Below, piece by piece: positions 1 to 11,601 of a stretch of 64,000 nucleotides of DNA. This stretch comes from Tausonia pullulans (taxonomy: Eukaryota > Basidiomycota > Tremellomycetes > Cystofilobasidiales > Mrakiaceae). The first letter of the stretch is position 1. Each line of letters starts with the position of its first letter. The position numbers and the translations under genes were made by a program. The stretch lies in assembly GCA_951802195.1 (NCBI GenBank), contig OX637626.1, positions 1,240,001-1,304,000 on the forward strand. The letters run 5' to 3'. The notes beneath the pieces were generated by a model. That model saw nothing but the letters and a program-made list of their open reading frames with translations, was not told where the DNA came from and made no database searches.

Positions 1-42
1 TTCCCTCCCCCCCCCCCCCCCCCCCCCACTCGCTCGTCTTAG

Positions 43-670
43 ACAGGGTCCTGACGCTCCATGCATCAACGCCATGGTCACAGCGACCACCACGCAGCAA
101 CCTCCAGACGAAGCAACCCTCGCCGCGCAACGCAAGGCCTATCTCCTCCGGCAGTACGCCCTCGTCGAGGATTCAAACTCCAACTTCGCCTCCCCCTTCG
201 CCGACGGGTCCTCATCGGGAGGACCCGCACCGGGCCCAGGCGACCCGGGCTACAAGGGAGGCAAAGACAAGACGGAGGTCTCACCGGAGCAGCTGGAGGC
301 GGAGATGAAGAGGATGGCAATGAAGAAGAAGCAGAAGGCGAAACTGAAGGAGGATGGTCCGTCGTCGCCCCTCTCTCGCTTTGTATTCGAATACTAACCG
401 CATCGCCGGACGACAACAGACATGCTCCGACCAAACCTTAACAAGCAGGCTGTCGCGTATGCTCAGCAGCAGCAGCGTGAGCAGATGGCCAACGCGTCAG
501 CATCGAAGCGACAGAAGGACAAGGAGGATCTCGCGAAGCAGAAGTGAGATGTCGTCTCGTCCGGCTGTGTTGCAAGCAGTTTCACTGAAAAGGCTGTTTT
601 CTAGAGCCAACGAGGTGAAGAAGCTAGAGGAGAAGCGGAAGAAGGCTGCGAAGGGAGAGCGAAGGGCTTA
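43..670 (+). CDS. CCDC43-like coiled-coil protein, 3' part (5' exons outside window)
   Basis: Three exons are visible, about 43-356, 420-543 and 605-670, joined by GTCCGT...CAG and GTGAGA...TAG introns. The text QRKAYLLRQYA followed by a Lys/Glu-rich coiled-coil tail ending KKAAKGERRA matches the C-terminal half of CCDC43 as I know it (RKAALLAQYA, then a basic coil ending in GERK-like residues). The first ATG of the frame is at 74. The reading frame stays open upstream of it to a C-rich tract and a CTTAG acceptor at 38-42, and the family normally has about 100 more N-terminal residues. I therefore treat this as an internal exon, with the start beyond the window. The molecular role of the family is poorly known. 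Confidence 0.6.
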
Positions 671-1303
671 GACATGCATGGCCCCTCGGGCCACGATGAA
701 GGGAGGTATCAGCATGCGAGTCCCTTACAGAGATCAGCTCCTCGACTTGACAGTTCCAAGAGGAAAGCAGACATGCTGATCTTCGACGAGCGTGAAAACG
801 GATGAATGCGCGTACAATTGCATCACGATCATAAAACGAAGGAAACGTTGAAGGACGTCTTGAAAAAGGCCGGAGAAGATACGGAGCAAGGTCAGAGTTC
901 GAGGACAGGGAGGAGAATGAGCAAGCGAACAAGCTGTTGAAGGGGAAAGTGCAGGCGTGATTGCAAGGGAAATATAAAAGGTGAGAAACGCCAGAGAGTG
1001 GAGAGAGGTCGTTAACGGTGAAGCTAGCTAGCGAGGAGGAAAGGGATGATGAGGGAAGTCAAGGACAACGACAAGAGAGAGAAATGATGTCTGAGCAAAA
1101 GAAAGCGGGAGAGCAAACGCGAACCACCGTTGCCTGCTGGTCGGTTGTTCAAGCGAACAAGCGAGGAGATCTGTAAAGCGGCGTTTAATGATCGTTGATA
1201 GATGCGAGGGATCAAAGGCACGACGGTACGAGCCGATCTCCTAGGCCGCATCGCCCTGGCAAGCAGAGAGAAGAAGGGAGGAAACTCCAGAGGGTTCTCT
1301 CTC
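671..1303. other. Convergent intergenic stretch
   Basis: This stretch lies between the tails of a plus-strand and a minus-strand gene. It holds only short ORFs with no recognisable product. It probably contains both 3' UTRs, and I see no repeat or RNA gene in it. Confidence 0.5.
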
Positions 1304-3289
1304 TCAGATCCTTTCAGTGATCCACTGGTACCAAGCTGATTGAGCCCCGCAAACGGCGTTAGCTCTCAGACCTAAACAACCAACCGACTCCTGGACTCAC
1401 CCTCCAGCACCTTCTGCCTCGGCTTGTCGTCCTCTCTGTCGTACCCAACCTTGTTCATCACGTGCTCGTAACCCTCCCAAGTCTCGGCGGCCTCGTCAGT
1501 CGAGGAGATGCGGGAGAAAAATTCTTCAGTTGCGCGAGGATTGGTGATGCGGTCCTAAAAGCGCACAGAATAAGTTCTAAAAAATCAAGGAAATCAAGGA
1601 GATAGGGAGATTGAGTGAGCCCACCTGAGCCCCATGGATAGCCTTGATTGGAAGATGGATCTCGTTCGCCCGCGGCGCGAGATCGATTAGGCCCTGAACG
1701 ATCGCGAGACCCGTAGCAATGCGGAGGGCGCCGTGATAGGCTTGTGGGTTGAGCAGGAATGATATTTCAACACGGGCTAAACCAAGCAAGGGGGTCAGAG
1801 AGTGTGAAAAAGGGGCAAGAGGGAAGAGGGGAGAAAACAAGGGGCGAACGATCAGGGTGGCCTTTGCCTCGCTGGGCTTGCGCAAGTGGGACGCGGCCGG
1901 CGAAGGAGGAGAGGGCGCGGGCGATGTATTCGACTATTTTAGAAGGACGGGTCTCCGGGGCGATCTGGGATAGAGGGCAAGGGTTAGATGGTTTTGACCC
2001 AAGCAAGAGAGACAGACCCCTGCACCGCACCTCGATCAGCGGGCACATCAAAAATGCACCCGAGAAGGGGTAGTTCTCTGGCTTCTCCGGCGGGTACTCG
2101 AGCAAGTACGACAGCGCGACAAACGCCCCCAAGCTCGCTCCGCAGAGGAAAGTCTTGCGGGGTTTCTCCCGGCCCATCCGAGCGTCGAACTCGGTAAGGT
2201 CGTTGAGGACAAGGTGAAGGCCGTGTGTGAGCAGGAGGGTCGAAGGGATGTGGGCGTGAGTTCCTGTGCTGTGGCCATGCTGCAGGACGGTGAGAAGATA
2301 AGAGTTCAACGAGATGGCTCACTCGAGGAAGAAAGTCACTTACTGCGGGCAGATCCGGGCAAATCACACGAAATCCGTTGGCGATGAACCGGTTGACATG
2401 CACGCTCCAGCGGGAACCATAGTCACCGATGCCTACGGGAAGGAGGCCAGGTGAAGGGTGAGTACTAAGTTCGAGAGTTTCACAAGCAGGGGAGAGAATA
2501 AAGCGACAACACGCGCGCTTGCATTTCCACCATGCCGCCCACTAACCATGAACGATAACGATGTCGACGCCCACACCTACACCCCTCCTCTCCTTGGCCT
2601 CCCACATCTTAGTGTAGATCCACGCGCGGCCCCTCGCCCGGTCAACTTCTTCCGCCGTGAGCCTTACGTTCTCGGCCCCGCCCTGGGCGTCCGTGAAGAC
2701 GCGCCTCCTTGTCGTTTCGACGAGCGGCGACTCGTCGAGGGCCTTTTCCTCCGCGAGTGGCGGGATAAGGTATCGGCCATAAGTTGGGTCGGGCGGTGTG
2801 TAAAGACCCAGGGAAACGAGCGCGGGCTCGAGGACTAGCCAGGCAGTTGAATACTGGGGCGGCTCGTAGGGGGAGAGACCGGCATAGTGCTTGAGGTCAA
2901 GCTTGTTCAGCGCGGGAGGCTCCTGGTAAAGGATGTCGGTGTCTTTGAAGTAGCGGTCTGTCAGCTAAGGTGGTTGCGACGGTGAGGAGGGGGAGGATAG
3001 GTGACGGGGAACGATCAACTCGACCAAGAACCGGACAAAGAGCACGCCGGTGGAATGACGTTCCGAGGGCGATTAGGTAGATGAACTGACGGATGGCTTC
3101 CTACTCACAGAGGTTGACGACCTGCTCGTCGAGAGAGGTGGACTCGCCGCTGTTCATGTCTGGGCTGCGCGAGAAGAGGAAGGAGATGATGGCCGTCAGA
3201 AGTCGGGTGAACTCAGATAAGAAGCTTAGTCGCCTCCAAGCCGAGGGTGCCCGCACGTGTCTCTCTGTCAACCGATATCCGTCATCCAT
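1304..3289 (-). CDS. Alpha/beta-hydrolase, monoacylglycerol lipase (Yju3)-like
   Basis: A multi-exon minus-strand gene for a serine hydrolase of the monoglyceride lipase type, expected to release fatty acids from lipid esters. The spliced product shows, in order, an oxyanion-type HGIGDYG segment, VNRFIANGFRVICPDLP, the HGHSTGTHAHIPS segment, the nucleophile elbow GASLGA inside FLCGASLGAFVALSYLLE, then YHGALRIATGLAIVQG, the late strand HLPIKAIHGAQD with the acid Asp, and YEHVMNK with the catalytic His region. A last small exon (VLEAWYQWITERI, stop 1304-1306) matches the usual C-terminus. Early junctions are clear: exon to 3109, exon 2957-2547, next exon from 2432. The first ATG at 3289 adds a short hydrophobic segment (LLTAIISFLF); the Met at 3157 is an equally possible start. 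Confidence 0.72.
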
Positions 3290-4072
3290 TGATCAGCCTC
3301 CCCCTTTGTCCGCAGGGCGCACCATTTGGTCCTCGATCCTATGGACATGATTAGAGCAGGCGAGCGAAAATGTCGAGTAGATAGATCCACAGTCCCCTCG
3401 TCAGTGTGCGAGCGGACGCGCGGCGTTTCCCGAGGTCGCTCAGCTTCCTCGTCAGCTTCTCCACATCACTGGTAACTCTGACACATCAGCGCTCTCTTTC
3501 CAATCCAATCGCGCCCACAAGCTGTCAACAAACCCGTCAAGCAGGTGAGGCATCGTCGTCGCAGAAGAGCGGAGGACCATGCGTCAGTCTCCGCTCTCCA
3601 CTCCTCATCTCATCTCGCGACGAGCCAGCCCTCTCCCTTTGCTCAGTATGTGGCCAACCACGACGACCTTCTCCTCACGACAGCGGCCTAATCTGACCAG
3701 CAGGATAGTCCCCACCTCCCACCCCCTCCTCCTCTTTCCCTCTCTTTCGGCGTCTTCTTCGTTCTCATCCAGCTTCAAGTAGCGGACTCACTTGACGCCG
3801 CGGCGCGCCTCTTCCCGTTAGACGCGACCCGACCAACCCTGGATCTCCCGACCGAGTGAGCTACCCTTCCTCTTGCGTGTTCTACTAGAGTCACCACTCC
3901 ATGGTGCTCGTTCTGGGAGTCTCCCTCAGTTGCATCCTTCCTAGAAGGTCGCGCTATGACGAGCCGCCGCTGCTCCCTGACGCGTCTGAATGTCCATCCA
4001 CCTTCCTCTTCTACTGCAACTGACACCCTCCCTTACTCACGACAGCTCGGAAGTAGACACCTTCAGCACAAG
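3290..4072. other. Divergent intergenic region, probable promoters
   Basis: This region lies between the 5' ends of the minus-strand hydrolase and the plus-strand Rgp1 gene, so it should hold both promoters and 5' UTRs. Short ORFs here encode low-complexity Ser/Pro/Arg text, and I recognise no product. Confidence 0.5.
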
Positions 4073-7000
4073 ATGTCAATATCCTTTCTCAACTCTTTCC
4101 CCTCCTTCGTCCCCCATGTCGTTGCGCCTTCCCCCTCCGCGGGCGCACCCTTGGCCCCGCCAAAGCTACACGTCTCAGCGACGCCTCTCAAGCCCTCGAC
4201 CTTCGCAGGGGAAGTCTTCCAAGCTCGGATCACCTTCAGGTGTACCCCGACAACGACGGAATCATCCTCTACGAGAGCGTCCCCGGCGACGGTGACGGCT
4301 GCCGTCCCTCCTCCGCCAGTGGTGACGCAACCGAGCTCGACCCGCGCGCTCACGCATCAGCGGGCCGCCCACTCCATGAGCGTCGTCGGCGCAGGAGGGG
4401 GCAGTATCTTCCCTCCGTCATCATCATCAACTAAGCGCTTCCACGGTGGGGCAGACGCAGCTAAGAGGACGAGGCCAGGCCAGGGACAGTCGGCCATCGC
4501 TATCAGCACGGGCGCGGCGCTCAGAGCTGAAGGGTCCTCCCTTCCTGCGGCCTACTCGGTTTCGACATCTCATCTCGACAAGCACAGCTCGGAGAATGAC
4601 ATCCCGCCGAGACGAGGGCTCATTGGTAAGGGTAGGATCACGAGCTCTCCGCTGCCCACCGCGACGGCCACAACACCCGTCGGCCGACGACCCGGTCATT
4701 CACGCCAGCGCTCCTCGTCTGGGTCGGACCTGGTCAACATCATCGGCGTCGATGGCAAGCATACTGGAGCATTTATGGATGACGAGGGGGTAGATTCCAA
4801 GGGCAAGCGACGAGCGCATCGGCCTGAGATGGGGCGAGCGCACTCCATCTCTGGGTTGCCGACATGGTCGTCGAACCAAAGGTGCTCTTCGCCATCTCCG
4901 GCTGACCCCGACGACGACTCTACAACTTCAGCAACAGCAGGTGTGTTTTCCTCTCTCTCGCTCTTTTCTCTATCTAATCTTTTCAACGTTGCACTCATTA
5001 AAAACAGAGAGTCGACCGAACCTCCCAGACCGTAACACGCGGCCCTCGATCCCCGCGTCGCACCCTCATGCCCGCAAACCGTCTTATATGCCTCCCTCGG
5101 CGTTCTCCTCCCCTCCTTCCGCGTCGGACCCCTTCGGCAGTGGGAGTCGCTCAACGGAAGACCTGCACGGCGGCTCTGGTGGCAGAGGAGGAGTCCGGAC
5201 GACCTCCTCTCTGGCGTCCATCTCTGAGTTCCAGCAAGGCAGCGAAGATTCCCTCCATCACCGGCGACCTCCAGGGCATTTCCCAGGAGGGACTGACTCG
5301 TCTGAAAGCGACAACTCGGGCACCGCTTCCTCCAATAATGGAGGAGGAGAGGGGATTGCCCTCGCGGCGTCGCCGGTGCGATATGCGCGGGCTGGTGGTG
5401 GTCGACCTCCGCATTCGATGCATCGGCCCTCATACTCCATTGGTCTGGGGCGACCGGCGCCCGGTTCGAACAGCTCGCAAACCTCACCTTCTCGCTTGTC
5501 AGGAGCCGACGCTCTTCGGCGTTCCTCGGCAACCGGCGGATCCTCTTCGGACCCAGGAGCAGCGTCAGAAGGCCTCGTCATCACCTGGTCATATGCCCAC
5601 CTTGTCGCGACACTCACTCCATCATCGCAATACCTCCCCCCAGAGTCCCTTCTCCCGCTTCGACACGCCCTCCTCCAATCCTCCACTATCGGCTCAGGCA
5701 CATTCACAACGTCCTCCACTACTTCCTCCTCCATTTCCTCCCCCGTCATTGCCCAACAATCCTCAGCGACGAGAGCCAGCACAGCAGGCGGCTGGTTCTC
5801 ACTTCCCCCTCCCCCGCGCCACTCCCGCGCCCCGAGCCTCACATCATCACTCTTCGGTCTTGCCCGCGGCGTCGTCTGGGGTGCCGGGGGGGAGAGTTCG
5901 CTCGAGGCAGAGAGAAGGAGAAAGTGGGAGGCGAGCGTGAAGGAAGTGCCGGTCTTGGAGACGCTGAGGTGCGTGGGGCCGGTAGGGGTGATGATGGGGA
6001 GGGAGGGAAGGGAGGAGACGGTGGATTGTGAGTGGGGCTTTCGCTCGGTCTGCGAGACGCTTGACTGACCTCTTGCGTGCGCCACATTCGCAGTCATCTA
6101 CACCCTCCCACTCCCACCAACCCTTCCACCAACTTACCAAGGCCGAGCCCTCAAAATCACCTACACCCTGGTTGTCGGCGTCGAGGTCGAGCTTCCCCCA
6201 TTGACTGGTGGCACGCGCGAGCGTCGAAGCCGTGAGCTCCGTGTCCCCGTGCGCGTTTGGGGTGGCGTGGAGGGCGAGCAAGCGGCAACGAGGAGAGGAT
6301 ACGATCTGATGCGGCCGGTGATTCAGAAAACGGAGGAAGGAACTCTGAAGAGGGTGGAGGGGGGGGCTCAGGATGGGGAGGGAAAGGAGGGGAAGAAGAG
6401 TAGGGAGAAAGGGGAAGGGGAGGACAAGGAAGAGGAGCCAGCCGTGCTCAAGCCTAGGCCTTCGACACAAGCATCCTTCAAGTCGTATGCTCGACACCTC
6501 CTCTCGACCTTACCTATCGTGGACCGATCCTCTTCGCCCACTTCCTTACCGCCAGCGATTCCACCTCCTGCGCCCTCATCATCCTCGTCCACCCCACCCT
6601 CAAGCCACACTGATCCCTTCTCGTCCTCGGCACCCAAGACACACCGGCACACCCGTTCTCAAGCTCTCAGTCCAGGCTCCTACGCCCGCGCTCTCCCCAA
6701 GGTCCTCATTGAGGGTGAGCAGCCGCCATTTCGCGCCCACGACGTGGCGGTTCAGACTAGCCTCGGCCGTCGCCGTCAATCGTTTGGGAAGCAGGGGTCA
6801 GGTCGACCTCCAGCCTCTCTGGGATCACTCGGAGAGGACGATGCGGACGGTGGTGCAGGAGGAGCCCAAGAACCCTCCGAAGCTGTTTTGGAGAATCTCC
6901 TTCGCTCCAATCAGAAGGGTGAGTGATGACTTCGCCTTACGGACGAACAAGGACTGACTTGGAGTGGTGGGTGCCAGCTTCATACGATATTGAGAAGGAA

Positions 7001-7867
7001 GGACAGGTCGTCGCTGTGTTCACGCTCACGAAGAGCGCGTACCGGCTTGGAGAGACGGTCTCGGGCGTGATGACCTTCAATCGAGGCGACACCCCTCGTC
7101 GCGTACTCAAGGTCCACACAAGCCAACCCTATTCTCCCCGTCAAATCTCCTAAAGCTGACGGGCGCTCTCCCCCCAGTTTTCCGCCCTTCTTCAAACACA
7201 CGAACTCGTCCCCGCCTCGCTGCACCCACCAGCTGGCACCGCCCCCCCACTTAAACCCCTCATCCGCACTCATGCCGACTACCACGCCTCGATGACTCAC
7301 CAGATTTCCCGTCTCCCCTTCGCACTCGACCTCCCCGGAGGCAGAAGCGACACCATCGGTGGTGGGGGCGCTCTCTCGTCATCGTTCGTCCTTCGTGCCG
7401 AAGCGGATGCAGAGGCAGGAGCGAGTACACCGTCAAACTCGATTGTTCCGGGGGGAGTCGAGTGGAAGGTAAGACTATCGTTCCTCGCTTCCTGTCCGCC
7501 GAAGAGGAGTCGGGACGCGAGAGTCGCGAGGTCGACGTCAGATCGACCACCGAGCCATCTTGTTCCGAGGAGGAGGACAACCAAGGACGACGTCGACGAG
7601 AAGGCCCGCAAGCAGCACACGAGCTATCAGCCTGCGACGAGCATCGCTCCCGTCCTCCCATTCGTTCAGCGGAGCGCTGTATTGAAGGAGAAGGAAGACG
7701 ACGAAGGCGAGGACGAGTCGTTCGACGCCGTCGGGTGGCTCGAGATGCGGACAGAGGTTATCGAGTGCGACGTGCCCATCGTCGTGTTCCCGCCAAGCAG
7801 GCTGGGCCTCGCGGCGACGGCGGTTGGGACGGGGACGGAGGAGCTCGGTGGGGAGATGGAGCTGTGA
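4073..7867 (+). CDS. RGP1: Rgp1 family, Rab guanine nucleotide exchange factor subunit
   Basis: Rgp1 pairs with Ric1 to activate the Golgi Rab Ypt6/Rab6. The product starts MSISFLNSFP, then has a beta-rich arrestin-like strand (KLHVSATPLKPSTFAGEVFQ) and a very long Ser/Pro/Gly-rich insert. Next come YQGRALKITYTLVVGVEVEL, PVRVWGG, and the family-typical block EKEGQVVAVFTLTKSAYRLG ETVSGVMTFNRG. The C-terminus holds LQTHELVP and HQISRLPFALDLPGG, and the stop is at 7867. Introns: about 4941-5007 (ends AAAACAG), one near 6028-6093, one at 6918-6976, and one near 7111-7177. The ATG at 4073 is chosen because the protein text before it is unlike the family, although the frame is open from 3956. Compared with yeast Rgp1 the middle is much expanded by low-complexity sequence. 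Confidence 0.75.
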
Positions 7868-8468
7868 GATCTACGCTTGTTCATTTGGGCAGGAATATAG
7901 AACAAGAGAGCCTCGACGGACCAGGGAGACATCGAACGAAGACTGCGTCGTACAGGAGACGATCTTGCTTACCTCAGCTCTGGAAGGACACCTTGCAAGC
8001 CATTACATGCCCTGGGTCGTAAGCAGATGCAAACCCGCAAGACCTGTCGTACTACCTCGCGCTCTCCTGGACAGTAAGGACGGGACCTTAATAGCGAAAG
8101 GGGGGTAGGAAGCAGAGTGGTCCGAGAGGGTACTCGGCACCTTATGGCGAGCATCCAGATTGAAGCTTTGCGCTTGCACTTTGAAAAAACAATTTTATCC
8201 AAGTTGAGTATTCTCGCTCGACTCTCTTAATCTTTCTGTCGCATGTGACGACACTACGACATGAGCACTCAGGTCAGCCTAGCCTCTCCCAGACAGAAAT
8301 TGTGTCGGTCGGTATCTCTTTCTCATCCCTCGAAGATATTCTAGCCGCTTGTCCTCTCTATTACTCGTCACCTGGACCCAAGATTTATTCCATCCGCACG
8401 ACACTTGGACAGAAAACTGGGGATCACATCACAGTGAGCAGAAAAATAGGAACTCGCCGACGTAAAAG
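7868..8468. other. Intergenic stretch, 3' side of Rgp1
   Basis: No gene recognised. It contains the probable Rgp1 3' UTR. Its right edge has a TTTT run (8464-8467 as AAAA on this strand) that fits the Pol III terminator of the tRNA gene next to it. Confidence 0.45.
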
Positions 8469-8552
8469 GGTCCGAACCCGGGATTGAACCGAGGACCTCC
8501 ATGAAGTGATGAATCACCCTAACATGGCGTGATACCGCTACACCATCCAGAC
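8469..8552 (-). tRNA. tRNA-Pro (anticodon AGG) with 12-nt intron
   Basis: Read on the minus strand from 8552, the sequence folds as a complete cloverleaf. The 7-bp acceptor stem GTCTGGA/TTCGGAC has two G-T pairs. The D arm is GTGTAGCGGTATCAC, the anticodon stem CCATG/CATGG, the variable loop AGGTC, and the T arm CTCGG-TTCAATC-CCGGG. The discriminator base is C, as usual for eukaryotic tRNA-Pro. The 19-nt anticodon loop begins TT-AGG-G and is explained by a 12-nt intron at 8505-8516, just 3' of the purine after the anticodon, the canonical site. The B box GGTTCAATCC is intact and a T4 terminator follows immediately (8467-8464). No CCA is encoded, as expected for a nuclear gene. Confidence 0.9.
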
Positions 8553-8630
8553 AAACGTGGCGCAAGCGCCTATTGGTGGATTCCACAAAAGAAAGATTGT
8601 ATTGAATACTTTTCATAATAGCTTTGCCGC

Positions 8631-8722
8631 TTTTTTCACTTTAGATCTCCTAGTACGACTCACCATCTCTCATATGGTTACTTCGTCCTCTACGTATACC
8701 TCATGACTTGAATACAAAAAAA
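8631..8722 (+). mobile_element. 5'-truncated, decayed LINE 3' end (copy a)
   Basis: This segment reads like the 3' UTR of the LINE elements at 53-64 kb. It shares CACCATCTCTCATA.GGTTAC, then CTCTACGTATA, CTCATGACTT.AATAC, and a terminal A run. Several substitutions separate it from the intact copies. Only the last 90 or so bases are present, as expected of a 5'-truncated LINE insertion. It lies about 80 bp from the 5' end of the tRNA-Pro gene and points away from it. Confidence 0.75.
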
Positions 8723-8745
8723 TCCCCCTTACCCTCTCCCCCTCT

Positions 8746-8819
8746 TACTAGGGTTGCCTCATCCTCTACGTATGACTGATAACTTGGAAGACAAAAAGAA
8801 AACAAGAAAAAGAAAAAAT
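8746..8819 (+). mobile_element. Second decayed LINE 3' end (copy b), tandem to copy a
   Basis: TAGGGTTGCCTC, CCTCTACGTATGACT and ACTTGGAAGACAAAAAG align with the same LINE 3' UTR, more diverged than copy a. It is followed by an A-rich tail (AAACAAGAAAAAGAAAAAATA). It sits in the same orientation about 23 bp downstream of the A tail of copy a. Confidence 0.6.
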
Positions 8820-9689
8820 AATCTGAATGCCCTCCATATGAAGGAATAAACACTCTCTGATCTCTCTCTAGGGGCTCTCAGGGCCCCGAAAGATCCCTCT
8901 AACCGACGCTCTCTCCTCACAAGAAGCGCAAGTCGAACGAAGCCCGATGCCGCATCATCAGCCAGTCAGTCCATCGATTCGAACGTGATCTACCTGACTG
9001 CTTCCTACTTTTCCTCAATTCCCTCCTCAAAGACGTGGAGAACACAGCCGACGACATACTTACTCTGGAACTCGCTCCCCCCGCAGGTCCAAAGCCTTTA
9101 ACTGGAGAGACATTTCCAGGAGCATGACAGGGTTGACTTCCCCTCGCTCGTTTATCGCCTCCGTCCTGCCCGAGCCCAGTGTGAATCAGCGACGAACTCC
9201 CTCTTTCGACTAGAGCTTCCAGCGTCGACCCACACCCGGACCTGCTTCATCGGCATCACCGGAGCCAGTCAACGACTTCACGATTGATACCGTTGTCCGC
9301 AGGCCCGGCGGCCGTACTGTGCCTAGCCCGGACGTCACCCTCAGCTAAGCAGGTCTCTTCGTCTCTCATCCACCGTTCCTCAATGCTCCTGGTGCCTTCG
9401 CTCCCTCTCATCGACTGCGGTCATTGTGCTTCTAGTTGCGAGTCAGTTGATGAGGAGATTACAAGAAAATCTATCAAAAATCAACTAGGTGAGTCAGAGA
9501 TTGAAGAGGGTTACCCGTCCATGATAGGGAGCAAGCTCTCCCGGAATGCCCGATGGCTGGCTGCATGCCGGCTGTGTCGTATTGGCCGGGCGCGGCGCAC
9601 GTCGTACGCTGACGAAAGAGCAAGATCCATTCCGACTTATTCGGAAGAGAGAGAGAAAAAAAAAGCCGGCGACTGCATGAACATCATCA
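8820..9689. other. Gene-poor stretch, no product recognised
   Basis: Both strands give only short ORFs (the longest, plus 9284-9703, is 139 aa) without a recognisable motif. The stretch follows two decayed LINE tails and may be old transposon debris, but I cannot show that from the sequence. Confidence 0.35.
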
Positions 9690-11601
9690 TCAAGCAGAGA
9701 TAGCCGTCGCCGTGGTGCTCTGCAAACCGGCACCGTTCTCGTTCATCATCTCCTCCTCTTCGTCCACCACGGGCGCGGCGGCGCCCCCGTTCACACTAGC
9801 GGCCACGTTGGTCACCTTATCACCAGATGCCTGCTCGACTACCGCCGCCGCCGCCGGGGCAGGAACCTGAGCCAACGAAGGAGCCGTCGCGACGACCTCG
9901 CCCCTTGCCTCGTGCTCCTTCTTCTCCTGCTCGCCACCGAGCGCCCAGACGCCCGACTCCCTCTCCTTCTTCCGCCGCTCAATGCCCTCCCTTACGGGCC
10001 CCAGCACATCCTCCCCATCGTCATTCATCCGCGCCTCTTCATCCCCGAGGTCGACACCGTACACCTCGGCGAGGGCCTCGATCGACTTGGTCTGCGAGCC
10101 TCGGGAGAAGAGCTGCTTGCACTCGGCCTTGGGGAGGACGCGGATCGGCTCGGGCGAGGGGGAGAACTGGGAGTGAAGGAAGCGGGTGTTGCCCCAAGGG
10201 TTCTTGAAGTATCGAGCCTGGGTAGGGAGGGGTCAGATTCGGTCGGCCGTCGGAGGCAAAGGGGGGGGGGGGGGGGCTCACGATCTTGATCAGCCGGGGG
10301 ACGATGACCGTTGTCGTGTCAAGGGGCTTGTCGGGGAGAAAGCACGAGGGATTGGACTCGGCTGCGCGAGCAATCATGATGGATGAAACGCCTGGAACAA
10401 AAAAAAAAGTCGAGTGTCAGCAATGACGGCTAGTGGCGCTCTGAAGACCAGGCAGACCACGACGCACCCGTGATGGCCTTGACCTTCGCAAAGTCCCACA
10501 TTCCGCCGACATCACCGTTCGCGACAACGGGGATCCCATACTTGGTCGCGACGTCGACGCAGTCTCTGAGGCGCTCCATGAGGGCCCGCTCGGTTGACCG
10601 CATGCTGCGCGTGCGGGCGTGGATGGTGAGGCACTGGATGCCCGTCTGGCAGATCTGCTCGACAAGTGCGAGCGTTTCGGCTTGGTCCGGGAGGAGCCGG
10701 ATCTTGCACGAGACGGGGACATCGAGCGCCGCAACGAGAGCGCGGAGAATCGAGCAGAGAAGGTCGGGCGTTGAGAGGAGGGCAGCACCCATGCCGCTGT
10801 GGGTCGAGAAGGGCTTGGGGCAGCCTGCGAGAGAGAATGTTAGTGAGGGCATCGAGGGGAAGACAAGACGAGAAACGAGACTCACCGCAGTTGAGGTCGA
10901 CACCCGCGACGTCCTGCTGGACGGTCAGGGCCGCCTCGACGGCGAGCTTAGGATCGGACGAGCCGAGCTGGTAGATGAGGTGAGGCTTCTCAATCGGATG
11001 CGTCCACCAGATCGGAGCGTCCGTGCGAATGTAGTTGATGAGGCCGGTGTGCTCTAGAGGGGATTTAGAGGAAGCCAGGTGTCAGCCGGCCCTGCCCCCA
11101 AAGAGGATCCTCCGGCAGAATAGAAGAGGGACGGACCGTCGACAACGCGACGAGAGCCAATCATCGCCTTGTCAACAATTTCAGGACCCCAGACGAGGTC
11201 ACAGCCGTAGGAGAGTGACAGGAGACGCTGCAGGGGGGAGGGGCAGGGGCGGAAGCAGCGTCGGGAGGTCAGCGCAGGAGTTAGGCAAAGTGGAGGCAAG
11301 AAGGGAAGGCTGCCTACGGTGGGGACTGGCAGGGGAAGTAGGGCAGGAAGTGTTAGTTTGGCAGCCTATGAGCGGGGTAGAAATACCCTCGAGGGACCCT
11401 CTGGAGACCCGACTGACGGTTACCGCTCCGGACCATGGGGGCAAGGCACGCCTTGTTGCGGTAGTCGAGGCCGGCAGCAGCGGCCTTGCGCGCGCCAGTC
11501 TCGCTGCTCTCTGCGGGCTGAGGCTTCTCCTCCTCAAGGCGGACGCGCTTGGCCGGCGGCGGGGATGGGGCGGGCGAGACGGAGTGGTCGGACACGGGCA
11601 T
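9690..11601 (-). CDS. DUS2: tRNA-dihydrouridine(20) synthase, DUS2/Smm1 type
   Basis: A flavin enzyme that reduces uridine 20 in the tRNA D loop. The spliced product has the start of the TIM barrel YRNKACLAPMVRSG, then LSYGCDLVWGPEIVDKAMIG, the INYIRTDAPIWWTHP region and QLGSSDPKLAVEAA. The catalytic-Cys motif is NCGCPKPFSTHSGMGAALL (its codons bridge an intron near 10825-10885). After it come CKIRLLPDQAETLALVEQI, the HARTRSMRSTERA segment, PVVANGDVGG, and SSIMIARAAESNP (FMN phosphate site). DUS2-specific wording (LVWGPEIVDK, GCPKPFSTHSGMGAALL) favours this class over Dus1/3/4. The C-terminal tail is acidic and Ala-rich, without an obvious dsRNA-binding domain. The ATG at 11601 gives MPVSDHSVS; an in-frame ATG at 11673 would add a presequence-like leader. 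Confidence 0.85.

Noticed and set aside
4696-6097. Two ~280-aa minus-strand frames opposite Rgp1
   Set aside because: They mirror the Ser/Pro/Gly low-complexity codons of the Rgp1 exons and have no domain.
9390-9480. Possible retroviral-type aspartic protease remnant (text LIDCGHCASS)
   Set aside because: It resembles a D-S/T-G site only loosely, lacks the Gly-Ala context and neighbouring polymerase text, and cannot be supported.
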